DNA from: JAKACA01 sp963769255
GTDB taxonomy: Bacteria; Actinomycetota; Acidimicrobiia; Acidimicrobiales; Bog-793
Direction: 5' to 3'
NCBI GenBank assembly: GCA_963769255.1
Contig: CAVYKV010000002.1
Span: forward strand, 248,001-312,000
DNA length: 64,000 nt
Part shown: one piece after another, positions 32,466-41,848 of the stretch
Position numbering within the stretch: position 1 is the stretch's first letter
How the letters are laid out: the number at the start of each line of letters is the position of its first letter
Notes under the pieces: generated by a model
What the model was told of the DNA's origin: nothing
The model's input: the letters and a program-made list of their open reading frames with translations, nothing else
Databases searched by the model: none
Made by a program: the position numbers and the translations under genes

Positions 32466-35345
32466 CTACGGGCCGGTGCCCCGTGGTGCCGACGACGGAG
32501 GCGACTTCTTCGCCGGAGCCCTCTTCGCAACGCCCGCCTTCTTGGCGGCGCCGGCCTTCTTCGCAGCACCTGTCTTCTTCGCAGCGCCGGCCTTCTTGGC
32601 GACGCCGGCCTTCTTGGCGACGCCGGCCTTCTTGGCGCCCGTCGCCTTCTTGACGCCACGCCGTGCGCCCCGCGCCGATGGTCCCGCCTCCCGCCGGGCG
32701 GCAAGGAGGTCGGCGGCCCGCTCCGGCGTGATCGTGTCGGGGTCGTCCGAGCGCCGGAGCGAGGCGTTGAGGGTGCCGTCGGTGACGTAGGGACCGAAAC
32801 GCCCCGACCGCAGCACGATCTGCCCGCCGGAGACGGGATCGGGGCCGAGCTCCCGCAGCGGCGGGGTGGCGACCCCGTAGCGCCGCTGCTTGGGCTGGGC
32901 GAAACGGGCCAGCGCCTCCCCCAGCGTGACCGTGAAGAGCTGCTCCTCGTTGTCGAGGGAGCGGGTCTCGCTGCCCTTCTCGAGGTAGGGCCCGTAGCGC
33001 CCGCTCTTGGCCACGATGTCATCGCCGGCCGACGGGTCGCGGCCGACGAGCCGGGGCAGCTCGAGGAGGCGGAGGGCGTCGGACAGGGTGACCGTGTCGA
33101 GCGCCATGGAGGAGAACAGCGAGGCCGTCTTCAGCGCCTTGGCCCCGTCGCCGACTCCGCCGAGCTGGACGTACGGCCCGTACCTGCCCGCTTTGGCGAC
33201 GACCGGCTCGCCCGTCTCGGGGTCGTTCCCGAGGACCCGGTCGCTGGACGGCTTCGCCAGCAGCTCGAGGGCGCGCTCGATCGTGAGCTCGTCGGGGGCG
33301 AGGTCCTCCGGGATGGAGGCTCTGGCGTCACCTTGCTGGACGTAGGGGCCGTAGCGGCCGACGCGTACGACGATCTCCTCGCCGTTCTCGTCCGCCCCGA
33401 TCGAGATGGAGTTGACCTCGCGGGCGTCGATCTCGGCGAGGTGGGTGAGGACGGCGTCCTTGAGGCCCCGCTCCCCGTCGACGGCGAGAGCATGGCGGGG
33501 CTGGCGCGCCCGGTCGGCCTCGTTGCGGGGGAGGTGGTGGGACTCGCCGAAGTAGAAACGCTCGAGCCACGGCACACTCTCCTCCGTGCCGGTGGCGATC
33601 TCGTCGAGGTCGTTCTCCATCGAAGCGGTGAAGCCGTAGTCGACGAGGCTCGGGAAGTGCTGCTCCATGAGGTTCACGACGGCGAAGGCGGTGAAGGAGG
33701 GGACGAGGGCGGTGCCCTTCCGCCAGACGTAGTTCCGATCGAGGATCGTCTGCAGGATGCTCGCATAGGTGGACGGCCGGCCGACGCCGAGCTCCTCGAG
33801 GCGACGAACGAGGGAGGCCTCGGTGTAGCGGGCGGGCGGTCTCGTGTCGTGGCTCTCGGTCTCGAGGCTGCGGCACTCGACGGCCTCGCCCTCCTCGAGA
33901 TGCGGGAGGCGGGCGTTGGCGTCCCCCGCCCGTGGCTCCTCCGACTCCTCGTCGTCCTCGCGGTAGACCTGCAAGAAACCCGGCTGCGTGATGACCGTCC
34001 CGGTTGCGAGCAGGCCGGCGACGGTGCCGGCCGGCAGGGGGACGGCTTCGCCGGCGGGGGGCGGCGTCTCGGATGCCGTGCCAGCCTCCAGGCGGACTCG
34101 GGCCGTCGTCCCGGTGGCGTCGATCATCTGCGAGGCCACCGTCCGCTGCCACACCAGCTCGTAGAGGCGCAGCTCGTCGCCCGACAGCTCGCGGGCGACA
34201 TCGGCGGGGCGGCGGAAGCGCTCCCCGGCCGGCCTGATGGCTTCGTGGGCCTCCTGGGCGTTCTTCACCTTGTTACGGTAGGTGCGAGGTGCCGCCGGGA
34301 CCGAGGAGGGGCCGTAGAGCGCCGTCGCCTGCTGCCGGGCGGCCTGCACGGCGGTGTCCGAGAGCGTCGTCGAGTCGGTGCGCATGTAGGTGATGTAGCC
34401 ACGCTCGTAGAGCGCCTGGGCGAGCCGCATCGTGCGCTGCGCCGAGTAGCGGAGCTTGCGTGCCGCCTCCTGCTGCAGGGTCGACGTCATGAAGGGGGCA
34501 CCCGGCGACCGGCGGTACGGGCGCTCCTCGACCGAGACGACGCGGAACTCGGCGCCCCCGAGGGCGGCCACGAGCCCGCGAGCGGCCGGCTCGTCGAGGA
34601 GGAGGACCTCGCCGGGACGGACCAGCTTGCCGTCGGCGCCGAAGTCGTCGCCTCCGGCCACCGTCCGACCGGCCACGTCGACGAGGCGGGCGCCGAAGGT
34701 CTGGGTGCCCGCCGCGAAGGTGCCCTCGATCCCCCACCAGGCGGCGGAGCGAAACGCCATCCGCTCGCGCTCGCGCTCGACGACGATGCGCGTGGCGACG
34801 CTCTGCACGCGGCCGGCCGACAGCCCAGAGGCCACCTTCTTCCAGAGGACGGGCGAGACCTCGTAGCCGTAGAGGCGGTCGAGGATGCGGCGCGCCTCCT
34901 GGGCGTCCACGAGGCGGCGGTCGAGATCCCGGGGGTTGGCGATGGCGGCGTCGATGGCGGAGGGCGTGATCTCGTGGAACACCATGCGGCGAACCGGCAC
35001 TCGGGGTGACAGGACCTCGACGAGGTGCCAGGCGATGGACTCGCCCTCGCGGTCCTCGTCGGTGGCGAGGTACAGCTCGCTGGCGTCGCCGAGGAGGCGC
35101 TTCAGCTTGGCGACCTGCTCGCGTCGCTCCTTCGAGACGACGTAGAGGGCCTTGAAGTCGTTGTCGACGTCGACGCCGAGGCGTGCCCAGGGCTCCCCCT
35201 TGAGGGCGGCGGGCACGTCCGAGGCGTTGCGCGGGAGATCCCGGATGTGACCGATGGACGACTCGACGACGTAGTCCTTGCCGAGGAAGCCGGCGATGGT
35301 CTTCGCCTTCGCGGGCGACTCGACGATGACAAGGGGCTTGGCCAT
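32466..35345 (-). CDS. topA: DNA topoisomerase I with lysine-rich C-terminal tail
   Basis: A type IA topoisomerase, 959 residues, relaxing negative supercoils. The TOPRIM domain starts at KPLVIVESPAKAKTIAGFLG and includes ATDEDREGESIAWH. The catalytic tyrosine is in GYITYMRTDST. The C-terminal third holds about four Topo_C repeats (such as GRYGPYVQLG) instead of zinc fingers, as in other actinobacteria. The protein then ends in a ~60-residue Lys/Ala-rich tail encoded by an 18-bp tandem repeat. Such tails bind DNA and raise processivity. Confidence 0.97.
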   Translation of the reverse strand: MAKPLVIVESPAKAKTIAGFLGKDYVVESSIGHIRDLPRNASDVPAALKGEPWARLGVDVDNDFKALYVVSKERREQVAKLKRLLGDASELYLATDEDREGESIAWHLVEVLSPRVPVRRMVFHEITPSAIDAAIANPRDLDRRLVDAQEARRILDRLYGYEVSPVLWKKVASGLSAGRVQSVATRIVVERERERMAFRSAAWWGIEGTFAAGTQTFGARLVDVAGRTVAGGDDFGADGKLVRPGEVLLLDEPAARGLVAALGGAEFRVVSVEERPYRRSPGAPFMTSTLQQEAARKLRYSAQRTMRLAQALYERGYITYMRTDSTTLSDTAVQAARQQATALYGPSSVPAAPRTYRNKVKNAQEAHEAIRPAGERFRRPADVARELSGDELRLYELVWQRTVASQMIDATGTTARVRLEAGTASETPPPAGEAVPLPAGTVAGLLATGTVITQPGFLQVYREDDEESEEPRAGDANARLPHLEEGEAVECRSLETESHDTRPPARYTEASLVRRLEELGVGRPSTYASILQTILDRNYVWRKGTALVPSFTAFAVVNLMEQHFPSLVDYGFTASMENDLDEIATGTEESVPWLERFYFGESHHLPRNEADRARQPRHALAVDGERGLKDAVLTHLAEIDAREVNSISIGADENGEEIVVRVGRYGPYVQQGDARASIPEDLAPDELTIERALELLAKPSSDRVLGNDPETGEPVVAKAGRYGPYVQLGGVGDGAKALKTASLFSSMALDTVTLSDALRLLELPRLVGRDPSAGDDIVAKSGRYGPYLEKGSETRSLDNEEQLFTVTLGEALARFAQPKQRRYGVATPPLRELGPDPVSGGQIVLRSGRFGPYVTDGTLNASLRRSDDPDTITPERAADLLAARREAGPSARGARRGVKKATGAKKAGVAKKAGVAKKAGAAKKTGAAKKAGAAKKAGVAKRAPAKKSPPSSAPRGTGP
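32533..32658 (-). repeat. 18-bp tandem repeat, seven units, coding the TopA basic tail
   Basis: Seven in-frame 18-bp units related to CCGGCCTTCTTGGCGACG each encode a KKAGVA-like hexapeptide. Two adjacent units (32587-32604 and 32605-32622) are identical, suggesting recent expansion. Confidence 0.9.
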
Positions 35346-35375
35346 GGCAGGGCGAAGGATACGCGCGGCGAAGGC

Positions 35376-37694
35376 CTAGGCGGGCACCGCCGCCTTCGGG
35401 TCCTCGACGCCCTCGTCGGCCATCGAGCCGGTCGACCGCTTCGAGAAGAGGATCGCCCCGAGGAGAATGACGAGCGAGGCCCCGGAGATGGCGTAACGGG
35501 CACCCGAGTTGTGCTGCAGCGTGATGACCGCCGGCAGGATGAGGAGCGAGACGAGGTTCATGACCTTGATGAGCGGGTTGAGGGCGGGACCGGCCGTGTC
35601 CTTGAAGGGGTCGCCGACGGTGTCGCCGATGACGGCCGCCTTGTGCGAGTCGGAGCCCTTGCCGCCGTGGAAGCCGTCCTCGATGTACTTCTTTGCGTTG
35701 TCCCAGGCGCCGCCCGCGTTGGAGAGGAAGTTCGCCATGAGCTGCCCGGTCAGGATCGTCCCGGTGAGGAAGGCGCCGAGGGCGAGGTAGCTGATCCCGA
35801 AGCCGACGATGACGGGCGAGAGGACGGCGAGGAGCGCCGGCGTGGCCAGCTCCCGCTGAGCCGCAGCCGTGCAGATGGAGATGACGTTGCCGTACTCGGG
35901 CTTTTCCGAGTAGTCCATGATGCCCGGGTGCTCGCGGAACTGGCGGCGCACCTCGTGAACGACCGTCCCGGCGGAGCGCCCGACCGCCCGGATGGCGAGC
36001 GAAGAGAAGAGGAAGGCGATGGAGCCGCCGATGAGCAGCCCGATGAAGATCGTCGGGTTGGCGACGTTGACCTGGGTGAGATGCTGGCTGAAGAGGGCGT
36101 CGCCCGTGATGTTCTTGAGCGCCGGCAGCTGATTGCCGATCGTCTCGATGAACGACGAGAAGAGGGCGACGGAGGCGATGACGGCTGAGCCGATGGCGAC
36201 ACCCTTCGTGATGGCCTTCGTCGTGTTGCCGACGGCGTCGAGCTTCACCATGACGCGCTCGGCCTCGCCGGTGAACTCCCCGGACATCTCGGCGACGCCG
36301 GCGGCATTGTCGGAGACCGGCCCGAAGGAGTCCTCCGAGATGATCATGCCGGTCGTGGACAGCATTCCGATGCCGACGAGGGCGACGAGGTAGAGCGAGA
36401 CGGTGAGCTTGCCGTTGCCGAGGGCGACGGCCGCTGCGATGGCGATGGCGATGGCGATGATCGCCCAGACGCTCGACTCGAGGCCGATGCTGAGGCCGGA
36501 GAGCACGGTCGTGGCCGGGCCGGTTCGCGTGGACTCGGCGATCTCCTTGACCGGACCGCGCTCGGTGGAGGTGAAGTACTCCGTGATGAGGCTCGCCACG
36601 TTGGCGAGCACGACGCCGATGAGGACAGCCCAGAACACTTTCAGGTCGTGGACGTAGAACTGGGCGACGAGGAAGGCGCCTACGAGCGTCAGGACGGCGG
36701 AGGTGCGAAAGCCCCGGTTGATGGGCGCCATGGCGCTCGAGTCCTTGGGTCTCGCTCTCACCATGAGGATTCCGACAGCCGAGGTGACGATTCCGATCCC
36801 GGCGACGATGAGGGGGAAGAGCAGGCCGCGGGCGGGGTTGAGGCCGAGGGTCTTGAAGGCGGAGTAACCGAGGATGAGGGAGGCGATGATGGTGATCTCG
36901 TAGGACTCGAAGAGGTCGGCCGCCATGCCGGCGCAGTCGCCGACGTTGTCGCCCACGTTGTCGGCGATCGTGGCGGCGTTGCGGGGGTCGTCCTCGGGGA
37001 TGCCTGCCTCGACCTTGCCGACGAGGTCGGCGCCCACGTCGGCCGCCTTCGTGAAGATGCCGCCGCCCACTCGCATGAACAGTGCGATGAGGGAGGCGCC
37101 GAAGCCGAAGCCGACGAGGACGGCCGTGGCCGAGTTCTGGAAGATGAAGACGATGGTCGTCGCCCCGATGAGGCCGAGCCCGACACACAAAAGCCCCGTC
37201 ACTCCACCGGTCCGGAATGCGACCTTGAGTGCCGGGGCGAGCTCGCCGTTTCGGGCGGCGGCGGCGGTCCGTACGTTGCCGCGTACCGCCAGGCTCATCC
37301 CGATCACGCCCGTCGTGCCCGAGAAGGTGGCCCCGCAGAGGAAGGCGATGGCTCGGGCGAAGCCGGAGGAGACGAAGGTCAGGGCGACGTGCCCGTCCGG
37401 CTCCACGACCTTCGTGGCCGTGAAGAAGACGAGGATGCCGAGAGGGATGACGATGATGGCGATCGTCCGGAACTGCCGCTTCAGGAAGGCTTCGGCGCCC
37501 TCCTGGATGGCGGCGGCGATCTCTCGCATCGTCGCCGTTCCGGTGTCGGCGGCGATGACGCCGCGGACGAGGTACATCGCCACACCGATGGCGAACAGGC
37601 CGGTCGCGAGGGCGAAGATCAACCACCCGCGCTCGGCCCCAGCGAGTGTGAAGGCCTGGTAGCCGCCACTGCTCGCGAGGAGGTGGGGAGTCAC
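35376..37694 (-). CDS. hppA: Membrane-bound proton-pumping pyrophosphatase, K+-independent type
   Basis: A 772-residue integral pyrophosphatase with about 16 transmembrane helices that couples PPi hydrolysis to proton export. The PPi/Mg site is visible as DVGADLVGKVEAGIPEDDP, DNVGDNVGDCAGMAADLFESY, and near the end DTVGDPFKDTAGPALNPLIK. Lys493 in GNTTKAITKG marks the K+-independent subclass; K+-dependent enzymes have Ala there. The GTG start at 37694 follows AAGGAG. It heads a same-strand run into topA, 30 bp away. Confidence 0.95.
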   Translation of the reverse strand: MTPHLLASSGGYQAFTLAGAERGWLIFALATGLFAIGVAMYLVRGVIAADTGTATMREIAAAIQEGAEAFLKRQFRTIAIIVIPLGILVFFTATKVVEPDGHVALTFVSSGFARAIAFLCGATFSGTTGVIGMSLAVRGNVRTAAAARNGELAPALKVAFRTGGVTGLLCVGLGLIGATTIVFIFQNSATAVLVGFGFGASLIALFMRVGGGIFTKAADVGADLVGKVEAGIPEDDPRNAATIADNVGDNVGDCAGMAADLFESYEITIIASLILGYSAFKTLGLNPARGLLFPLIVAGIGIVTSAVGILMVRARPKDSSAMAPINRGFRTSAVLTLVGAFLVAQFYVHDLKVFWAVLIGVVLANVASLITEYFTSTERGPVKEIAESTRTGPATTVLSGLSIGLESSVWAIIAIAIAIAAAVALGNGKLTVSLYLVALVGIGMLSTTGMIISEDSFGPVSDNAAGVAEMSGEFTGEAERVMVKLDAVGNTTKAITKGVAIGSAVIASVALFSSFIETIGNQLPALKNITGDALFSQHLTQVNVANPTIFIGLLIGGSIAFLFSSLAIRAVGRSAGTVVHEVRRQFREHPGIMDYSEKPEYGNVISICTAAAQRELATPALLAVLSPVIVGFGISYLALGAFLTGTILTGQLMANFLSNAGGAWDNAKKYIEDGFHGGKGSDSHKAAVIGDTVGDPFKDTAGPALNPLIKVMNLVSLLILPAVITLQHNSGARYAISGASLVILLGAILFSKRSTGSMADEGVEDPKAAVPA

Positions 37695-37723
37695 CGCTAG
37701 CTCCTTTGCTGAGGTCGGGGGGC

Positions 37724-37752
37724 AGGATAAACGTTCATCACGGCTCGTTCAA
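37724..37752 (-). promoter_or_regulatory. Candidate sigma-70 promoter of hppA
   Basis: Reading the minus strand, TTGAAC and TATCCT are separated by exactly 17 bp and end 30 bp before the hppA GTG. Both hexamers match the vegetative consensus at four of six positions. Confidence 0.5.
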
Positions 37753-37941
37753 ACTTGCCCCGAGGCCCGGGGGGCGCTCCCGGCGACCCGATGGGGACCT
37801 CCGGCAACCGTCATCCGCCGGTGACGCGGGTCATCTCGTCCAACCCGAACCCGACGCGACCCTAGCCGGTCGGGCGCGCCGGTACGGCGTTTTCGGAGGT
37901 CATCGCCCCGGCGGAGCGCACCGTCGCCCGGCGGCAGCCGG

Positions 37942-40422
37942 TCAGTGGGCGGGGGGCGGCGGCTGACCGCCACCGGAGGCTTCGGAGGTGCGCATGATCG
38001 TGAAGAGCGGGTTCACCATGACGATGCGCCGGCCGCGCTCTCCCGCCATCCCCTCGACGACGAGGCGGGCCCCCGGCTCGATGCCGGGGACCCGGCGGCG
38101 TCCCTGGAAGACCAGCATGAGCTGACCGCTGGCGTCCGAGATGGTGCACTCGACGCTCGGCACGCCCGCTCCGGCCTGCACGCGGACCGCCTTCACGCGA
38201 CCGAAGACGCGCGCCCGCTGGCGGGGCCGGAGGTCGCAGATGGGCGTCGTGCCCGGGACGACCTCGGCCGAGCCGGCGGGGTGCTGGTGGTGAGCGTGCC
38301 TGGCGTCCCCGTGGGTGTGCCCGGTGTGGGCGGCGGCGCCGTCGCCCGCCACCGTCACGGTGGCCGGGACGGGTCGGGCCTGGGGCGCCGGCCGGTGGAG
38401 TGCCCTCGCCTTGCCGTCCGGCGGCGGAGGGACGGGCGCCACGCCCCCGGCCGTCCAGGGCACGAGCGACTTCCGTCGCTTGCCGAGCGGGAAGGGGATG
38501 ATCGTCGCGTTGGCGTTGGGGAGCTGGCTGACGGCGGCGGCGATGTGGTCGGCCGTGCGGTCGTGGAGGACCCGCTGCCAGTAGCTCTCGAAGCTGCGCC
38601 GCGGCAGCACGACGCTCACCTCCGTCCGCCCGTCCTCGGCGGCCTCGGCCACGAGCTCCATGGCGGCCCGGGCAAGCCGCCGGTCCGGGCACTCCACGAG
38701 GTCGAGGGGGAACCGGCTGAGGCCGAGGCGCCCCCACTGCTCCTCCAGCTCCCGGGCCACGCTCGTGTCGAGCACGAAGTGGACGGCGCGCAGATCGTCG
38801 GGGTTGAGGGTGCGGGCGTACTGGAGGGCCCTCGCCGTGGCGAGGTCGAGGCTCTCGACGAGCACGATGACGACGTGGCGGCGCAGCACGGGAGCGACGG
38901 CCGCCCTGGGGGCGTTCGCCGCCAGCTCCTCCTTCTCCTCGGCGTACTGGTGGTGCAGGCGGATGAGCGTGAAGACGAGGATGGGGAAGAGGACGACGAC
39001 GAGCCAGGCGCCCTCGGTGAACTTCGTGACGGCGAAGATGACGACGACGGCGGCCGAGAGCACGCTGGCGAAGCCGTTGATCCAGATCTTGACCTTCCAT
39101 CCGGGCTCGCGGCAGGTGAGGTGGTGCTTCACCATGCCGGCGCCGGCCATCGTGAAGCCGGTGAAGACGCCGATGGCATAGAGGGCGACGAGGGAGCTCA
39201 GGTTCGCCCGCGTCCCGATGATCAGCGCGATGGAGACGATCGAGAGGATGATGATCCCGTTCGAGAAGACGAGCCGGTGGCCCCGGCGCGTGAGCCGCCT
39301 TGGCAGGAAGGCGTCCTGGGCGACGAAGCTCGTCAGGTTGGGGAAGCCGTTGAAGCTCGTATTGCCGCCCGTGTAGAGGATGAGCATGGTGGTCGCCTGC
39401 ACGGCATAGAAGCCCACACTGCCACCGAGCGACCGGCCGAAGACGTACCTCGCCTCCTGACCGAGGACGCTCGGCGTGCCGTGGACGTAGGGCGTGGCAT
39501 GCGTCACGTGAGCGAGGAAGGAAACGCCGAGTACGAGGGTGCCGAGCGTGAGGGACATGAGGACGAGGACACGCCGAGCGTTGCGCCCGGTCGGCTCGCG
39601 GAAGTTCGCCACGCCATTCGAGATGGCTTCGAGGCCCGTGAGGGAGGAGCCGCCGTTGGCAAAGGCCTTCATCATGATGAAGATGGCGGCGAAGGCGACG
39701 AGCGTCGACCCGGCGTGCGATCCCGTGGAGACCATGCCCGACTGGTTGACGGGATGCGCATGGAGCTGGCCGAGCAGCGTCCGGATGACCCCGATGACGA
39801 CGAGGGAGCCGACGGCGGCGATGAAGAGGTAGGTGGGGAGTGCAAAGGACTTGCCTGCTTCCCTGATGCCGCGAAGGTTCCCCCAGGTGAGGATAAGGAC
39901 GACTCCGACGGTGATCCAGACGGTGGCGCCCTTCAGGCCCGGAAACGCCGTCGTGAGGGCGTCCGTGCCGGCCGAGGTCTGGACAGCGACCGTGACGATG
40001 TAGTCGATGATGAGAGCGACAGCGGCGATCTGGGCGATGCGGGGCCCGAAGTTGTCACGAGCCACGACGTAGCTGCCGCCCGCCTTCGTGTAGACCATCA
40101 CGACCTCGCGGTACGAGAGCGTGACGAAGAACAGAACGAGGAGCACCGTGAAGGTGACGGGCAGCACGAGCGAGAAGGCGGCGAGCCCGAAGTAGGGAAC
40201 GAGGATGTTGAGCATCTCCTCGCTGCCGTAGGCCGTCGAGGAGATGCAGTCGGGAGCGAGCACCCCGAGGGCGAGGACCTTGTTGAGCCGCTCGTCGGCG
40301 AGCCGCTCCGTGATGAGCGGAGGACCGAGGAGGCGCCGCTTCAGCCGGTAGCTGAACGGCTCCGGCAACACGTAGGCAGCCGCCGTGGCGGGGCCCTCGG
40401 TCGTCGGTGGTGCCTGGCTCAC
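37942..40422 (-). CDS. KimA-like APC-family potassium permease with USP-like and OB-fold tail
   Basis: An 826-residue protein. The first ~490 residues are an APC-fold transporter with about 12 helices. The opening KVLALGVLAPDCISSTAYGSEEML resembles KimA potassium importers, where ALSSVAYGTEEIL is usual. A cytoplasmic USP-like alpha/beta domain follows (about 505-660). After a His-rich linker, the last ~100 residues are an OB-fold of the nucleic-acid-binding type: RQRARVFGRVKAVRVQ, VECTISDASGQLMLVFQGRR, GARLVVEG. It is divergent from two TrkA-type gating proteins, which supports potassium uptake. The OB-fold fusion is unusual. Confidence 0.8.
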   Translation of the reverse strand: MSQAPPTTEGPATAAAYVLPEPFSYRLKRRLLGPPLITERLADERLNKVLALGVLAPDCISSTAYGSEEMLNILVPYFGLAAFSLVLPVTFTVLLVLFFVTLSYREVVMVYTKAGGSYVVARDNFGPRIAQIAAVALIIDYIVTVAVQTSAGTDALTTAFPGLKGATVWITVGVVLILTWGNLRGIREAGKSFALPTYLFIAAVGSLVVIGVIRTLLGQLHAHPVNQSGMVSTGSHAGSTLVAFAAIFIMMKAFANGGSSLTGLEAISNGVANFREPTGRNARRVLVLMSLTLGTLVLGVSFLAHVTHATPYVHGTPSVLGQEARYVFGRSLGGSVGFYAVQATTMLILYTGGNTSFNGFPNLTSFVAQDAFLPRRLTRRGHRLVFSNGIIILSIVSIALIIGTRANLSSLVALYAIGVFTGFTMAGAGMVKHHLTCREPGWKVKIWINGFASVLSAAVVVIFAVTKFTEGAWLVVVLFPILVFTLIRLHHQYAEEKEELAANAPRAAVAPVLRRHVVIVLVESLDLATARALQYARTLNPDDLRAVHFVLDTSVARELEEQWGRLGLSRFPLDLVECPDRRLARAAMELVAEAAEDGRTEVSVVLPRRSFESYWQRVLHDRTADHIAAAVSQLPNANATIIPFPLGKRRKSLVPWTAGGVAPVPPPPDGKARALHRPAPQARPVPATVTVAGDGAAAHTGHTHGDARHAHHQHPAGSAEVVPGTTPICDLRPRQRARVFGRVKAVRVQAGAGVPSVECTISDASGQLMLVFQGRRRVPGIEPGARLVVEGMAGERGRRIVMVNPLFTIMRTSEASGGGQPPPPAH

Positions 40423-40502
40423 ACGGCTATCTTGGCCCGCTGCGCACCCGTCGCGCCGCTCGGCGCACCCGTGGCTTGTCTCCAGCCAACCGATCCGAGA
40501 GG

Positions 40503-41183
40503 ATGAGAGTGATGCACGTCATCATCGTCGGCTGCGGTCGCGTGGGTTCCGGGCTCGCTACCGGCCTGGCAGGTGAGGGTCACAGCGTGACCATCATCGA
40601 CAAGCAGGCCGGCGCCTTCCGCCGGCTCCCGGCGGATTGGAACGGGCAGAAGGTCGTCGGCTTCGGGTTCGACCGCACGCACCTCGAGCTCGCCGGCGCC
40701 GAGCACGCCGACGCCCTCGCCGCCGTGACGAGCGGCGACAACTCCAACATCCTCACGGCCCGCATCGCCCGGGAGACCTACGAGATCCCGAACGTCGTGG
40801 CCCGCATCTACGACCCCCGGCGGGCCGAGATCTTCCAGCGCCTCGGCATCCCGACCGTCCCGAGCGTGAGCTGGACCATCGACCAGGTGTTCCGGCGGAT
40901 CCTCCCGAGCACTCGGGCCGTCACCTGGTCCGACGGCTCGGGCCACCTCCACCTCGTGGAGCACCCGCTCCCCTTTGCCTGGGCGGGCACCCGCATCGTC
41001 GACGCCCTCCCGACGACGGGCGTGCGCCTCGTCGCCGTCACACGGGCCACCCTGCCGATGCTCGAGGTGGAGGATCTCGTCGGCCAGGAGGGTGACATGC
41101 TCCACCTCATGGTTTCGAGCGACGCCCTCGAGAGCCTGGAGGCCCGCTTCCTCGCCGCCGAGCACGCGGGGACGCGCTCGTGA
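40503..41183 (+). CDS. TrkA-type potassium uptake regulator, first copy
   Basis: A 226-residue cytoplasmic RCK protein. The NAD(H)-binding Rossmann fold starts HVIIVGCGRVGSGLATGLAG with DKQ at the end of strand 2. A TrkA_C domain fills the C-terminal part (TTGVRLVAVTRATLPML). These proteins gate potassium channels or permeases according to nucleotide binding. An ATG at 40503 is used; a second ATG three codons on is possible. The stop overlaps the start of the second copy (GTGA). It is divergent by 80 bp from the KimA-like permease it probably controls. Confidence 0.88.
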   Translation: MRVMHVIIVGCGRVGSGLATGLAGEGHSVTIIDKQAGAFRRLPADWNGQKVVGFGFDRTHLELAGAEHADALAAVTSGDNSNILTARIARETYEIPNVVARIYDPRRAEIFQRLGIPTVPSVSWTIDQVFRRILPSTRAVTWSDGSGHLHLVEHPLPFAWAGTRIVDALPTTGVRLVAVTRATLPMLEVEDLVGQEGDMLHLMVSSDALESLEARFLAAEHAGTRS

Positions 41184-41848
41184 AGGTCGCCGTCGCCGGG
41201 GCCGGCAAGGTCGGCCGCTTCCTTGCCGAGGATCTCGCCTCCAGCGGGCACGAGGTGCTCCTCCTCGAGAAAGACCCGGCGCGCGTGGCGACGATGGATC
41301 TCGAGCCGGGCGTGACGTGCGTGACGGCCGATGCCTGCGAGGTGGCCTCTCTGCAGGCCGCCCACCTCGACGACGTCGACGTCGTGGTCGCCGTCACCGG
41401 CGACGACGAGGACAACCTCGTCATCTCCTTGCTCGCCAAGCAGGAGTTCGCCGTTCCCCGCGTGATCGCCCGCGTCAACCACCCGCGCAACCACTGGCTG
41501 TTCAACGAGGCCTGGGGCGTCGACGTCGCCGTGTCGACCCCGCAGCTGCTCGCCGGGCTCGTGGAGGAGGCCGTCTCGGTCGGCGTGCTCGTCCGCCTCC
41601 TGCAGTTCGAGGGCGGCAACATGCGGCTCGTCGAGTGCACGCTGGCGGACGGCTCGCCGGCGCGCGGGCAGGCGGTGGGCGATCTCGGGCTGCCCCGCGG
41701 CTGCACGATCGTCGCCCTCGTGCGCGACCACCACGTCGTGGTGCCCCGTTCCGACACCATCCTCGACACGGGCGACGAGGTGCTCCTCCTGGCGAGCGCC
41801 GCCATCGACGACAGCGAGCTCCGGGAGCTCCTCGCCACCGGATCGTGA
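41180..41848 (+). CDS. TrkA-type potassium uptake regulator, second copy
   Basis: A 222-residue RCK protein with the Rossmann opening KVAVAGAGKVGRFLAEDLA and the acidic end of strand 2 in LLEKD, then a TrkA_C domain (GCTIVALVRDHHVVVPR). It likely forms a hetero-oligomer with the first copy. It overlaps its neighbours on both sides by GTGA junctions, so the three genes are tightly coupled. Confidence 0.9.
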   Translation: MKVAVAGAGKVGRFLAEDLASSGHEVLLLEKDPARVATMDLEPGVTCVTADACEVASLQAAHLDDVDVVVAVTGDDEDNLVISLLAKQEFAVPRVIARVNHPRNHWLFNEAWGVDVAVSTPQLLAGLVEEAVSVGVLVRLLQFEGGNMRLVECTLADGSPARGQAVGDLGLPRGCTIVALVRDHHVVVPRSDTILDTGDEVLLLASAAIDDSELRELLATGS

